NCBI GenBank assembly: GCA_045540355.1 | Contig: JAZQHB010000087.1 | Span: forward strand, 1 to 53,828 | Direction: 5' to 3' | Origin: RGIG2945 sp045540355 | Lineage (GTDB): Bacteria > Bacillota > Clostridia > Oscillospirales > Acutalibacteraceae | DNA: 53,828 nt | Shown: positions 1-7,917 of the stretch, one piece after another | Layout: every line of letters starts with the position of its first letter | How positions within the stretch are numbered: the first letter of the stretch is position 1 | Position numbers and translations under genes: made by a program | The notes under the pieces: model-generated | What the model was told of the DNA's origin: nothing | The model's input: the letters and a program-made list of their open reading frames with translations, nothing else | Database searches by the model: none

Positions 1-1
1 A

Positions 2-124
2 GAAGCAATTGCTACTTATCAAAGAATAATTGAACTTTTGAGAACAGATTGGAACATAACATTCGGTGCAACAATAAACAAATATCTTCAAAAAATTGAC
101 GAACTTGCAAGTAAACAAAAGTAA
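2..124 (+). CDS. C-terminal end of an unidentified protein (partial)
   Basis: The window opens inside a reading frame (second frame) that runs 40 codons to a TAA. The visible tail is hydrophilic, ends in ELASKQK and looks alpha-helical. No domain can be named from so short a piece. A good terminator follows about 28 bases after the stop, which supports this being the true 3' end of a gene. Confidence 0.55.
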   Translation, partial: EAIATYQRIIELLRTDWNITFGATINKYLQKIDELASKQK

Positions 125-151
125 TTATTAATTTTACTAAGGTATTCTTAA

Positions 152-190
152 AATGATTCTCTTCACCTTGAATCGAGGAGAATCATTTTT
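152..190 (+). terminator. Rho-independent terminator
   Basis: The arms AATGATTCTC and GAGAATCATT pair perfectly around a 15-base loop and are followed by a T-rich run. It sits just after the partial gene at the left edge. The A-rich left flank could let it work on the other strand too. Confidence 0.75.
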
Positions 191-416
191 CTTTTGATGA
201 GAAATTTCTAAAATATTACTTTTGTTAGTACATGTTTACATTTCTTCTGACCGTAAGTTTTTCAAATACGAGCCGAAGAAGAAATGTGTTGTTTCATCAG
301 CTTTTCGCATTCAGCCAATACGCCATATATACTTAAAGTTACTACTAACCAAATTAAAGATATATTTTCTTTTTTCGGATAGTATATAACTTTCAGTCTT
401 ACTCTGCTCAATCTTA

Positions 417-761
417 TTACTTGCGACTTTTACGGTGCCCTGATGCTTGTTTTCGGTATAGGTAAAACATATAGCTTTGCAGGCTTGCCCTTGCCCTGAT
501 ATTTACGACGGAGCAGATTATGTTTTTCAAGCTCACGCTGTAATCTTGTAGCTTTGTCATGACCACAGCCGAGCATTTCACTTGTCTCGGCAATGGTATA
601 AAATATAAAGACCTCTCCGTTTTTATCACACCAACCATTTATTGCAGATAAATTCATTCTGTCGAGCATTAAGCGTAAAGCAGCTTCGCTTCTGCAGATA
701 AATCTTTGTATTCGTCTGTAAACAATGCTTTCGGCATTTTGAAGAAGGATTCATTATCCAC
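417..761 (-). pseudogene. RepA_N-type replication initiator, frameshifted remnant
   Basis: Read on the minus strand, a GTG at 761 preceded by AAGGAGTG opens a frame beginning MDNESFFKMPKALF. It runs to SAEAKLLYA and then hits a stop. Shifting by one base at about 669-672 restores the usual continuation (LMLDRMNLSAINGW, then GCGHDKATRLQRELEKHNLL and GKGKPAKLYV). That pattern is typical of the RepA_N winged-helix initiator of Gram-positive plasmids and integrative elements. One missing T in GCTTAATG (expected GCTTTAATG) explains the break. The 3' part is also eroded: it stops soon after YVLPIPKTS, while another frame keeps a plausible tail. The family is normally about 250-300 residues, so this is a truncated, inactive copy of an integrated element's replication gene. 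A sequencing indel cannot be excluded for the first shift. Confidence 0.7.
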
Positions 762-939
762 TATTTTTCACACTCCTTTTTGATACATAATTGCAGGAGA
801 TAACCACAGCCCTGAAACTTTGTTTGCAGTTGTTAACACATTTCCTGCAAAGCTCGTTATAACAGATTCTGTTTCGTTCATTCAGAAACAGGCTCCATTC
901 TGATTTTTTACTTTTTGTCACTCTCGGAATAACTATCAC
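754..939 (-). CDS. Small Cys-rich protein coupled to RepA_N remnant
   Basis: This 61-residue basic protein has four cysteines (CYNELCRKCVNNC core) and the pattern KSEWSLFLNERNRI...CKQSFRAVVISC. I recall similar small proteins directly upstream of repA in Clostridia integrative elements; their function is unknown. Its stop (754-756) overlaps the GTG start of the RepA_N remnant at 761, the geometry of translational coupling, which argues that it is a real gene. The cysteine spacing suggests a small zinc knuckle, but this is inference. It probably belongs to the same decayed element. Confidence 0.5.
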   Translation of the reverse strand: MIVIPRVTKSKKSEWSLFLNERNRICYNELCRKCVNNCKQSFRAVVISCNYVSKRSVKNSG

Positions 940-1260
940 ACTTCTTTTTACTGTAGCTTTTCGGATTGATTTTTGATGATTTTTTCGTTTGTAATGAGTT
1001 TTATTTCGTTGGTAGGGTAATTACATTAACCACATATCAAAAGCCTTTTTTGCCGTTTCACCCGAAATAGTTCCAGCCCCGGAATCTCACCGCAGCGTTG
1101 CCTTGCTCATATCATCGCAAAGTCATATCACTTTCGGACGGTCATTCAGTTGTCAAAGCACACGAGAAAAAACATCTCTCAAGGGGTAAGGGTTTAGAAA
1201 GGCAAAAAATTAACCAAAATTGAAAACTTTTTTATTTTTGTTAAATTTGCACAACAAAAA

Positions 1261-1339
1261 AGCCGTCACATAGACAGCACAAATAGCGGGAGGATATTTC
1301 TTCCTCTCGCACAGTTTGCACTGAAACTATGTAACGGCT
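1261..1339. repeat. Nested imperfect inverted repeat (structured RNA or MITE-like)
   Basis: The outer arms AGCCGTCACATAG (1261-1273) and CTATGTAACGGCT (1327-1339) pair with one mismatch. Inside them GCGGGAGGA (1286-1294) faces TCCTCTCGC (1302-1310) around a seven-base loop. The whole can fold as one long interrupted hairpin of about 79 bases. No T tract follows, so it is not an ordinary terminator. Confidence 0.6.
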
Positions 1340-1535
1340 TAAACTTTAAGCTCTGATTGTCCGTATGTTATGATCGGATGTCGGACTACACCTTTTTCGT
1401 TCAGATAATATGTGTGGCATAAAGCCAATAAGTAAAAAATATGTGTTTCAGATTATATTTAGTTGTAGGGCAAATACATTATTTACCAATATGTTATTAT
1501 GCAGAACATTTGTTTATTTGTCAAGAACTTTTTCG

Positions 1536-1570
1536 AAAAAGAAAAAATGGTGTCGGTTTTCACCGACACC
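1536..1570 (-). terminator. Rho-independent terminator for the LuxR/XRE pair
   Basis: GGTGTCGG (1549-1556) and CCGACACC (1563-1570) form an 8-bp perfect stem with a six-base loop. On the minus strand the stem is followed by ATTTTTTCTTTTTC, a good U-tract. It lies about 215 bases past the stop of the minus-strand LuxR-type gene, the only upstream gene on that strand. Confidence 0.75.
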
Positions 1571-1784
1571 ACGAAATGAAATGTTATAGTTTTTCGTTGT
1601 TATATTCAATGTTAGGTTTATTGTGGTTTAAGTACTGTTGCTTCAGAAAATGAATGAAATAAGCAAATCGTATGCGTAAAAATAAGAATACCAAAAACCA
1701 ATAAACCGTTTTAGGGAGTGCTTCTATGATTTTTTGCTAGGGGCTTAATAAAAAAATTATAGTTCTCGTAATAAAAACTTTACA

Positions 1785-2774
1785 TTAAGTTTGTACGGAA
1801 TACTCTTTTGCTTTTTCAAAAAGTTCGGTGCGGTTTGCGGTTTCGAGCTTGCGGTATATTGCTGCAGTATGTTTTTTGATTGTGCTTTCGGTTACGAACA
1901 GCGTTTCAGCAATAACCTTTCTCTTTTTGTTTTCAAGAATGAAGCGCAACACTTCTTTTTCTCTCAGAGAAAGAGTTTCAACGGCTTTCCAGTTATTCAG
2001 AATACTCTCTATTTGTTCACCGCTGAATGATTTTATTGTTTCGGGAGACACAACATTTTTACTTGTATTTTGTGAAATCACTACGGCTGAATCGGAGATT
2101 TTTTTAGTATCAGCAAGTCCGTAGTCCTGCAAAATTCCGTAGAGAAAAAGGATAAGAACTTCGGTTATGATATATGAAATTGAAATAAATTCAAAGCTTG
2201 AACGAATCATATTTTCAACAAGCCATATTGCGATATTGCCGATAACGACAAATGCCAAAAACATGGTGTGCTTGCTTGAAACAACAGTTTTCTTTATTGC
2301 GGTATAGGCGATTATTGCGACCATTGCGGCAAAATAAGCAAACAAAAAAAACTTATATACTGCGTGAAGTGGCCCGTATTCCTTGATGAGAACGGGCATA
2401 CCGTTAATAAAATCAAGCGATACATTTTTATAATATATTGGCAGAACTCCTCCGCTTGCAGTGATTAACAGCATAACGGTATTTATAACGATAAGAATTT
2501 TCGGCAAAAGCTTTGGATAACGGAATCTTGACAGATTTATTATCATCATCAGAAGGAAGAACGGGAGAAAAACATTGCCGAGATACGCAATTCTGTTTGC
2601 CCACAACGCTCCGTCTAGAGTTTTTGATAAAGACAGAAGAAAATAACCTATATCACAAACTGCAACTGAAATAAAAAGCAGCATCAGCCATATATCACGC
2701 TTGCGGTCAACATAAAAATACGCACCAATCAGAAGTAACGAAACGGCAGAAAATATACCGTAAATAACAGACAT
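1785..2774 (-). CDS. Membrane-anchored LuxR-type transcriptional regulator
   Basis: This 329-residue protein has about seven hydrophobic segments over its first 220 residues, resembling the 7TM sensory region seen in some bacterial kinases and regulators. A C-terminal LuxR/GerE helix-turn-helix follows (about residues 260-325; motif LSLREKEVLRFIL, then TESTIKKHTAAIYRKL). It should sit in the membrane and bind DNA from there. The start at 2774 is chosen because AAGGAGGG lies five bases upstream; an in-frame ATG further upstream would lie inside the XRE gene. The stop of the XRE gene is one base before this start, so the two are surely cotranscribed. The ligand sensed cannot be read from sequence. 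The divergent neighbour operon at 3213 is an obvious candidate target. Confidence 0.8.
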   Translation of the reverse strand: MSVIYGIFSAVSLLLIGAYFYVDRKRDIWLMLLFISVAVCDIGYFLLSLSKTLDGALWANRIAYLGNVFLPFFLLMMIINLSRFRYPKLLPKILIVINTVMLLITASGGVLPIYYKNVSLDFINGMPVLIKEYGPLHAVYKFFLFAYFAAMVAIIAYTAIKKTVVSSKHTMFLAFVVIGNIAIWLVENMIRSSFEFISISYIITEVLILFLYGILQDYGLADTKKISDSAVVISQNTSKNVVSPETIKSFSGEQIESILNNWKAVETLSLREKEVLRFILENKKRKVIAETLFVTESTIKKHTAAIYRKLETANRTELFEKAKEYSVQT

Positions 2775-2775
2775 A

Positions 2776-3003
2776 TTATCCCTCCTTTTCCGATGAATCA
2801 AGCTCTATTCCGTTTCGCATGCAAAAGGAATAAAACTTGCCGAGCATTGCAAGCTGCGGTGTACGGTTTTCACGCTCCCAGCGGCTTACCGTTGCATAGG
2901 ATATGCCGATTTTTTTTGCGAGCTCGGTCTGACTTAATTGCAGAAACATTCTTACAAATTTAACTTGTTCAGGGAAAGATAGTTTTTTTATCTCCAGTTT
3001 CAT
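2776..3003 (-). CDS. XRE-family HTH regulator
   Basis: This is a 75-residue single-domain helix-turn-helix protein. The Cro/C1 pattern is clear: FVRMFLQLSQTELAKKIGIS, then YATVSRWERENRTPQLAML. ATG at 3003 is preferred over a TTG four codons upstream; an AAGGA lies upstream and a promoter sits just before it. It overlaps functionally with the downstream membrane LuxR-type gene, with one base between stop and start, giving a two-regulator operon. It likely represses its own promoter and perhaps the divergent operon through the GTAGCC repeats in between; that is inference. Confidence 0.8.
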   Translation of the reverse strand: MKLEIKKLSFPEQVKFVRMFLQLSQTELAKKIGISYATVSRWERENRTPQLAMLGKFYSFCMRNGIELDSSEKEG

Positions 3004-3029
3004 ATAAAACACCAATCCTTATATATCAT

Positions 3030-3058
3030 AATATAGCATACTTTGAATTTAGTGTCAA
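3030..3058 (-). promoter_or_regulatory. Sigma-A-type promoter of the XRE/LuxR pair
   Basis: On the minus strand TTGACA (3058-3053) is separated by exactly 17 bases from TATATT (3035-3030). The predicted transcript start is about 20 bases before the XRE start codon, giving a short leader. Confidence 0.75.
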
Positions 3059-3101
3059 TCTTTGTGCAGTTGTTACAATTTAAAACATACATTTTTGACA
3101 T

Positions 3102-3157
3102 GGTAGCCCTAAAGGTAGCCTTTTTTCGGTAAAAGTAGCCTTTGGGGCTACTTATTT
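3102..3157 (+). promoter_or_regulatory. GTAGCC repeat cluster, possible operator or terminator-like hairpin
   Basis: GGTAGCC occurs at 3102-3108 and 3114-3120, AGTAGCC at 3134-3140, and the inverse GGCTAC at 3146-3151. The last two form the hairpin AAGTAGCC/GGGCTACTT followed by ATTTTT. The cluster lies between the divergent regulator pair and the 3213 operon, where an operator or a leader attenuator would be expected. Which of the two it is cannot be told from sequence. Confidence 0.45.
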
Positions 3158-3212
3158 TTAAATAAATCTGCCATTAAAATGGAATTACAAGTAAAAGCAA
3201 GGGAGGTTTTCT

Positions 3213-3560
3213 ATGCTTAAAGCAGTTACGAAAAGGTTTGCTGACAAGTCAACAATAAAGCAATTTGAGTTTGAATTTTACTGTGACTGTTGCGGTAAAC
3301 CAATTAAAACAGAGGTTCAGGAATTTGTTTCAGGTTTCAAAGATAAAAAATTTTTAAGTAATGATGAACGGGAAGCAAGAGCAATCATTTACGCAAACGA
3401 CCACGGAAAGGCTTATGAGCGTGCAAACAACGAAGTCCGTCTTGAACTGAACAAGTGCGAGATATGCGGTAATATGGTTTGTGAGGATTGCACGGTTTAC
3501 GGCGAAAACCTCAACGGTGGTTTTTGTTGTAAAAAATGTAAAGAGAATGATGTGAATTGA
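3213..3560 (+). CDS. Zinc-ribbon protein of unknown function
   Basis: This 115-residue protein carries two CxxC pairs, CDCCGKPI near residue 28 and a C-terminal CEICGNMVCEDC plus CCKKC set, so it probably binds two zinc ions. No catalytic motif is visible. GGGAGG lies eight bases before the ATG. It opens a long plus-strand run in which several other members also carry zinc ribbons, and its stop is one base before the start of the metallophosphoesterase gene, so the two should be translated together. Its role is unknown. Confidence 0.7.
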   Translation: MLKAVTKRFADKSTIKQFEFEFYCDCCGKPIKTEVQEFVSGFKDKKFLSNDEREARAIIYANDHGKAYERANNEVRLELNKCEICGNMVCEDCTVYGENLNGGFCCKKCKENDVN

Positions 3561-3561
3561 T

Positions 3562-5025
3562 ATGAAAAATTTAAAGAAACTTACTATTTTACATTCAAAT
3601 GATTTACACGGAGATTTTCTCGCTGAAGAAATTGACAACAATCTTGTCGGCGGTGTGTCGATGCTTTCGGGGTATGTTAACAAAGTAAGAAACGAAGAGA
3701 AGAATACTATTTACTGCGTTGCAGGCGATATGTTCAGAGGTTCGGTTATTGACTCGGAGTTTCAGGGTGTTTCAACAATTGAGATAATGAATATGCTCTC
3801 GCCCGATGTGGTTACCATCGGTAACCACGAAACCGATTACGGTGTTGCTCATCTTCTTTTTATTGAAAAATGTGCAAAATTCCCTATTATTAACGCAAAC
3901 TTACATATTAAAACAAACGGTGCAAGACTATTTAAGTCACATTATATAGCTGAAATTGATGGGATGAAAATTCTGTTCATTGGTCTTATTACCGAAGAAG
4001 TTCTTTCTCAGACAAAGAATGATGGTATCATCGGTACATTCGTTGATATTAACGAGGCTGCAACAGAAGTCGGTAACATCTGTAATTCCTACAATGCTAT
4101 AGACATTGACTTTACTGTTCTTCTTACTCATATCGGCTTTGAGGAAGATAAAAAGCTGGCTGCAGTTCTTGATCCGGCATGGGGTGTTGATATCATTGTT
4201 GGCGGACATTCGCATACCTTTATTGATAAACCTGCTGTTGTAAATAATATTGTTGTTGTTCAGGCAGGTACCGGTACAGATCAGATAGGCAGATTTGACA
4301 TTATGGTTGATACGGATAATAACTGTATTGACAGCTTTAAATGGCAGACTGTTCCGATTAATTCAGAGCATTGCCCGAGGGATGAAGATCTCGAAAATAT
4401 ACTCAGACACTATAAAGAGCAAACGGATAAAAAGTACAGCAGACTTGTTACGAGATTCAGAAAAACCCTTACACATCCGTGCAGAACTCAGGAAACAGCT
4501 CTCGGTGGCTTGTTCGCTGATATTATGCGTGAATCTCTTGGACTTGATATAATGCTTTTAGGTTCAGGCAGTGTCAGAAGCACTCAGTTAGGTCCGATTG
4601 TTCTTTTCTCTGACCTTTGCGAATGTTTTCCGTATGATGATTCTGTTTATATGCTCAAAGTTACAGGTGTACAATTAAAGCGAATGATTGAATATATGAT
4701 TCGTGATGAAGTATGGGAAGGTGCTCATTGTGAATTTTATCAGCTTTCAACAGGTGTGAGGGTTGAATACGACAGAGCAACACATACATTCAGCCGCTTC
4801 GATTTTAACGGTGAACCTGTTGATGATCAAAAAGTATATAAAATCGGTCTTCAGCAATTCCATATCAATAACTTTGAAGAATTCTTTTCGATTTCACTTG
4901 AAGAAGTTTCTCAAAACGGTAAGCCTCTTGTAGTTTCAACCTCATGCACAAGTATTTTTGATGAATATCTTTCAACTCATCAGAATCTTGACCGTGAAAT
5001 TACCGGCAGACTTATTGTAAAATAA
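3562..5025 (+). CDS. 5'-nucleotidase/UshA-like metallophosphoesterase
   Basis: The 487-residue protein has the calcineurin-like metal motifs in order: HSNDLHGD (Asp14, His16), GDMFRG, GNHETD, LLTHIGF and GGHSHT. A 5_nucleotid_C-type substrate domain follows (SGSVRS, FPYDDSVYML). The family hydrolyses nucleotides, UDP-sugars or cyclic nucleotides with two divalent metals. Unlike periplasmic UshA there is no signal peptide; the protein begins MKNLKKLTILHSND, so it is predicted cytoplasmic. Its tight spacing to the upstream zinc-ribbon gene suggests a shared role. The substrate is not predictable. Confidence 0.85.
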   Translation: MKNLKKLTILHSNDLHGDFLAEEIDNNLVGGVSMLSGYVNKVRNEEKNTIYCVAGDMFRGSVIDSEFQGVSTIEIMNMLSPDVVTIGNHETDYGVAHLLFIEKCAKFPIINANLHIKTNGARLFKSHYIAEIDGMKILFIGLITEEVLSQTKNDGIIGTFVDINEAATEVGNICNSYNAIDIDFTVLLTHIGFEEDKKLAAVLDPAWGVDIIVGGHSHTFIDKPAVVNNIVVVQAGTGTDQIGRFDIMVDTDNNCIDSFKWQTVPINSEHCPRDEDLENILRHYKEQTDKKYSRLVTRFRKTLTHPCRTQETALGGLFADIMRESLGLDIMLLGSGSVRSTQLGPIVLFSDLCECFPYDDSVYMLKVTGVQLKRMIEYMIRDEVWEGAHCEFYQLSTGVRVEYDRATHTFSRFDFNGEPVDDQKVYKIGLQQFHINNFEEFFSISLEEVSQNGKPLVVSTSCTSIFDEYLSTHQNLDREITGRLIVK

Positions 5026-5064
5026 TAAAAATTTATAAACAAATTCCGAAAGGAGAAATGTAAT

Positions 5065-6405
5065 ATGGGACTTATTAAAGCAGGCATAGGTGCACTCGGC
5101 GGAACCCTGGCAGACCAGTGGAAGGAATTTTTCTACTGCGATTCGCTGGAAAACGATGTGCTTATGGTCAAAGGTTCAAAAAGAGTCGGCGGTAGAAGCT
5201 CGAATACCAAAGGTAACGACAATATCATTTCAAACGGCTCGGGTATTGCTGTTGCTGACGGTCAGTGTATGATTATCGTTGAGCAAGGAAAGATAGTCGA
5301 GTTTTGTGCAGAGCCGGGCGAATTTACATACGACTCTTCAACGGAACCTTCAATTTTCTCGGGTAAGCTCGGTGACACAATTAAGGAAACCTTCAAGACT
5401 GTAGGTAAGCGTTTTACTTACGGCGGTGACACCGGTAAAGACCAGAGAGTTTACTATTTCAACACCAAAGAAATTCTGGACAACAAGTTCGGTACAGCCA
5501 ATCCGTTTATGTTTGAGGTTGTCAACAAGCGAATCGGTATGGCAAGAACCGTTCAGGTAAGATGCAACGGTGTTTATTCCTACAAAATCACAGACCCGCT
5601 TCTTTTCTATACAAAGATTGCAGGTAACGTTGACGATGAATACAGACGCGATGAAATTGATATGCAACTCAAGACAGAGTTTATTTCTGCACTTCAACCT
5701 GCATTTGCAAGGCTGACAGAGCTTGAGCTTCGTCCTGCACAGATTCCTGCTCACACAACGGAGCTCAAGGATGCTATGAATGCGGCTCTTAAAGCTGAGT
5801 GGACAGACCGCAGAGGCATTTCTGTTGAATCTATTGCACTTAATCCGATTACCCTCACAGACGAGGATATGAAGAAGATTACACAAATGGAAGATGCCGC
5901 AACAATGGGCTCCAATCCGTTTATGATGGCAGGCAGAATGACCGATGCTCAGGCAAACGCTATGGAAGCGGCAGCAGCCAACGAAAACGGTGCTATGATG
6001 GGCTTTATGGGCATGAATATGGCTATGGGCGACAACGGCGGATTCAACGCGGCACAGATGTATCAGGCAGGCGTACAGCAACAGCAGCAAATGGCACAGC
6101 AACAGCCTGCTCCCACTCCTGTACCGGCTGCTCCTGCAAATGTGTGGAAATGTGCCTGCGGGGCAACAGTAAGCGGTAAATTCTGCACAGAATGCGGAGC
6201 AAAGAAACCAGAGGCTGAGGGTTGGACTTGTTCCTGCGGTGCGGTAAACAAAGGCAAGTTCTGCCCAAATTGCGGACAGAAGAAGCCTGAAGGCGCACCG
6301 CTCTATCAGTGCGACAAATGCGGCTGGAAGCCCGAAAATCCCCACAATCCCCCGAAGTTCTGCCCCGAATGCGGCGACACTTTCGATTCAAACGATATTC
6401 AATAA
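5065..6405 (+). CDS. SPFH/YdjI-like protein with C-terminal zinc ribbons
   Basis: This 446-residue protein resembles the Bacillus YdjI / virion-core-protein-like family: MGLIKAGIGALGGTLADQWKEFF at the start and an SPFH (band-7) region over residues 60-280. It then has a Gln/Ala/Met-rich linker (about 290-360) and three short zinc ribbons (WKCACGATVSGKFCTECG, WTCSCGAVNKGKFCPNCG, then CDKCGWKP with CPECG). There is no transmembrane helix, so it probably forms a cytoplasmic or membrane-peripheral scaffold. AAAGGAG precedes the ATG. Proteins of this type are commonly next to further zinc-ribbon and TPM-domain genes, as here. The precise function is unknown; roles in membrane stress have been proposed for relatives. 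Confidence 0.8.
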   Translation: MGLIKAGIGALGGTLADQWKEFFYCDSLENDVLMVKGSKRVGGRSSNTKGNDNIISNGSGIAVADGQCMIIVEQGKIVEFCAEPGEFTYDSSTEPSIFSGKLGDTIKETFKTVGKRFTYGGDTGKDQRVYYFNTKEILDNKFGTANPFMFEVVNKRIGMARTVQVRCNGVYSYKITDPLLFYTKIAGNVDDEYRRDEIDMQLKTEFISALQPAFARLTELELRPAQIPAHTTELKDAMNAALKAEWTDRRGISVESIALNPITLTDEDMKKITQMEDAATMGSNPFMMAGRMTDAQANAMEAAAANENGAMMGFMGMNMAMGDNGGFNAAQMYQAGVQQQQQMAQQQPAPTPVPAAPANVWKCACGATVSGKFCTECGAKKPEAEGWTCSCGAVNKGKFCPNCGQKKPEGAPLYQCDKCGWKPENPHNPPKFCPECGDTFDSNDIQ

Positions 6406-6428
6406 AATACTATAAAGGAGATTTAATT

Positions 6429-7385
6429 ATGGGACTTTTTGATAAAAAATATTGCGATATCTGCGGCGACAAAATCGGACTGCTCGGTAACAGAAAGCTT
6501 GAAGACGGTAATATGTGCAAGGATTGTGCAAAGAAGCTTTCGCCCTTCTTCAGTGAAAGAAGAAGCTCAACCGTTAATGAAATCAAACAGCAGCTTGCTT
6601 ACAGAGAGCAGAACAAGCAGACACTTGCAGGCTTTTCCGCTATGTTCACTTTCGGCGAGGATGACAAGATTTATATTGACCCGATGAAGCAGAGTTTTGT
6701 TGTTTCACGTAGAAATCCCGGTAGCTGGAGCGATGAAAACCCCGATGTTATTCCGCTTTCAAGTGTTACGGGTTGTAATCTCAGGGTAGATGAAGACCGT
6801 GAAGAAATATATACACAAGGTAAGGACGGCGAGAGAGACAGCTACAAACCGCCGAGATACAAGTCTACTTATGATTTCTATATCGACATCAAGGTAAACA
6901 ATCCTTACTTCGATGAAATAACTGCAAAACTCAATGACAACGACGTTGAGGGTATAGGCACTATGGAATATAACCGCTATCAGCAGATGGCACAACAGGT
7001 TATAAACAACCTCACACAAAACGGTAATGCAGGTATGACTATGAACAACGGCTATAACCAGCCTATGAATAATGGTATGCCTATGAATCAGGGCTATGCT
7101 CCTGCAGGTGCTTACGGTCAGCCTAATCCCTATGCTCAGCAGAATGCATATAATCAGCCGATGAACAACGGATATGCTCCTGCTAACGGATATAATCAGC
7201 CAATGAATAACGGCTACAACCAACCGATGAATAACGGTTATAACCAGCCTATGAATCAGGGTTACAATCAGCAGACTGCTTACGGTCAGCAGCCCGTATC
7301 ACAGGCTTGGGTATGTCCCAACTGTAATGCAACAAACGAAAGCGGTGCATTCTGCACTTGTTGCGGAACCCCCAAGCAGAGATGA
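6429..7385 (+). CDS. DUF4428-type zinc-ribbon protein with NGYNQPM repeats
   Basis: The 318-residue protein opens with a treble-clef-like zinc motif (CDICGDKIG, then CKDC), matching the DUF4428 pattern. A central beta-rich domain follows (about residues 60-190). Residues 200-290 are a low-complexity linker with tandem NGYNQPMN units, and a final zinc ribbon reads CPNCNATNESGAFCTCCG. The start at 6429 is chosen because ATAAAGGAG lies seven bases upstream; an in-frame ATG at 6309 is inside the preceding gene. Its stop overlaps the next start by ATGA. The domain plan mirrors the SPFH neighbour (folded part, Met/Gln-rich linker, terminal ribbon), suggesting joint assembly. Confidence 0.75.
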   Translation: MGLFDKKYCDICGDKIGLLGNRKLEDGNMCKDCAKKLSPFFSERRSSTVNEIKQQLAYREQNKQTLAGFSAMFTFGEDDKIYIDPMKQSFVVSRRNPGSWSDENPDVIPLSSVTGCNLRVDEDREEIYTQGKDGERDSYKPPRYKSTYDFYIDIKVNNPYFDEITAKLNDNDVEGIGTMEYNRYQQMAQQVINNLTQNGNAGMTMNNGYNQPMNNGMPMNQGYAPAGAYGQPNPYAQQNAYNQPMNNGYAPANGYNQPMNNGYNQPMNNGYNQPMNQGYNQQTAYGQQPVSQAWVCPNCNATNESGAFCTCCGTPKQR

Positions 7386-7915
7386 GCAGGATAAAAATCG
7401 CAGTCATTATTATTGTGATTGTAGCATTGGTTGCCGTCATTGCGGCAGGCGTTTGGTATTACAAAACCAAGTTCTATGTACCGGATAAAAACGGTATGAT
7501 GTTTTCTCTGACCGATACAATAACCTCTTGCCGCTATGAATCAGGCGGCGGTATGAACGGTGAATTGACACAGGCGCAAATCTTTCTAAAAGATAACGGA
7601 GAGGTTTGGCTGAAATATCATTACCGTTATCCTGTCGGAACAGATAAAGAGGATGTAACAACGGAATATCAGATAGATGCCAAAGCGATTGAGGATATCC
7701 GTGAAATCTGTAACAAGTACGGCGTTCTCCGTTGGGGCAAGCTCAAACGCAGCAAAACAGTTATTCTTGACGGCGCAACAGATAAAATTGCTTTGACTTT
7801 TTCAGAAAAAGAATACTACAGCTTCAACACAGGGCTTGAATTACCCGACGGTGGCGAAAAAATTTTTGATGAAATTTTAGAAATCATTAAACAGTATAAG
7901 CAAGGAGATGATTAA
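7382..7915 (+). CDS. Single-pass membrane protein, function unknown
   Basis: This 177-residue protein has one strong N-terminal membrane helix (about residues 5-27) followed by a soluble, probably extracytoplasmic domain of about 150 residues. No known family is recognised. The start ATG at 7382 overlaps the TGA of the DUF4428 gene (ATGA), so translation is coupled. It sits between two zinc-ribbon genes of the same run. Confidence 0.7.
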   Translation: MSRIKIAVIIIVIVALVAVIAAGVWYYKTKFYVPDKNGMMFSLTDTITSCRYESGGGMNGELTQAQIFLKDNGEVWLKYHYRYPVGTDKEDVTTEYQIDAKAIEDIREICNKYGVLRWGKLKRSKTVILDGATDKIALTFSEKEYYSFNTGLELPDGGEKIFDEILEIIKQYKQGDD

Positions 7916-7917
7916 CC

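Larger units (their letters stand above)
940..1784. other. Gene-poor stretch with element debris and hairpins
   Basis: I see no convincing coding gene across about 850 bases. The part from 960 to 1200 may be eroded sequence of the element that carried the RepA_N remnant; short minus-strand fragments open and close without any recognisable domain. The rest holds the nested inverted repeat at 1261-1339 and a minus-strand terminator at 1549-1570. The open frame at 1441-1653 is low-complexity, lacks a ribosome binding site, and is not supported as a gene. Confidence 0.5.

Noticed and set aside
1441..1653. 70-codon plus-strand frame in the gene-poor stretch
   Set aside because: It has no ribosome binding site, crosses a minus-strand terminator and reads as low-complexity hydrophobic sequence.
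5350..6345. 331-codon open frame on the minus strand across the SPFH gene
   Set aside because: It is antisense to a gene with clear SPFH and zinc-ribbon motifs, is unusually Cys/Leu/His-rich, lacks a ribosome binding site and shows no domain.
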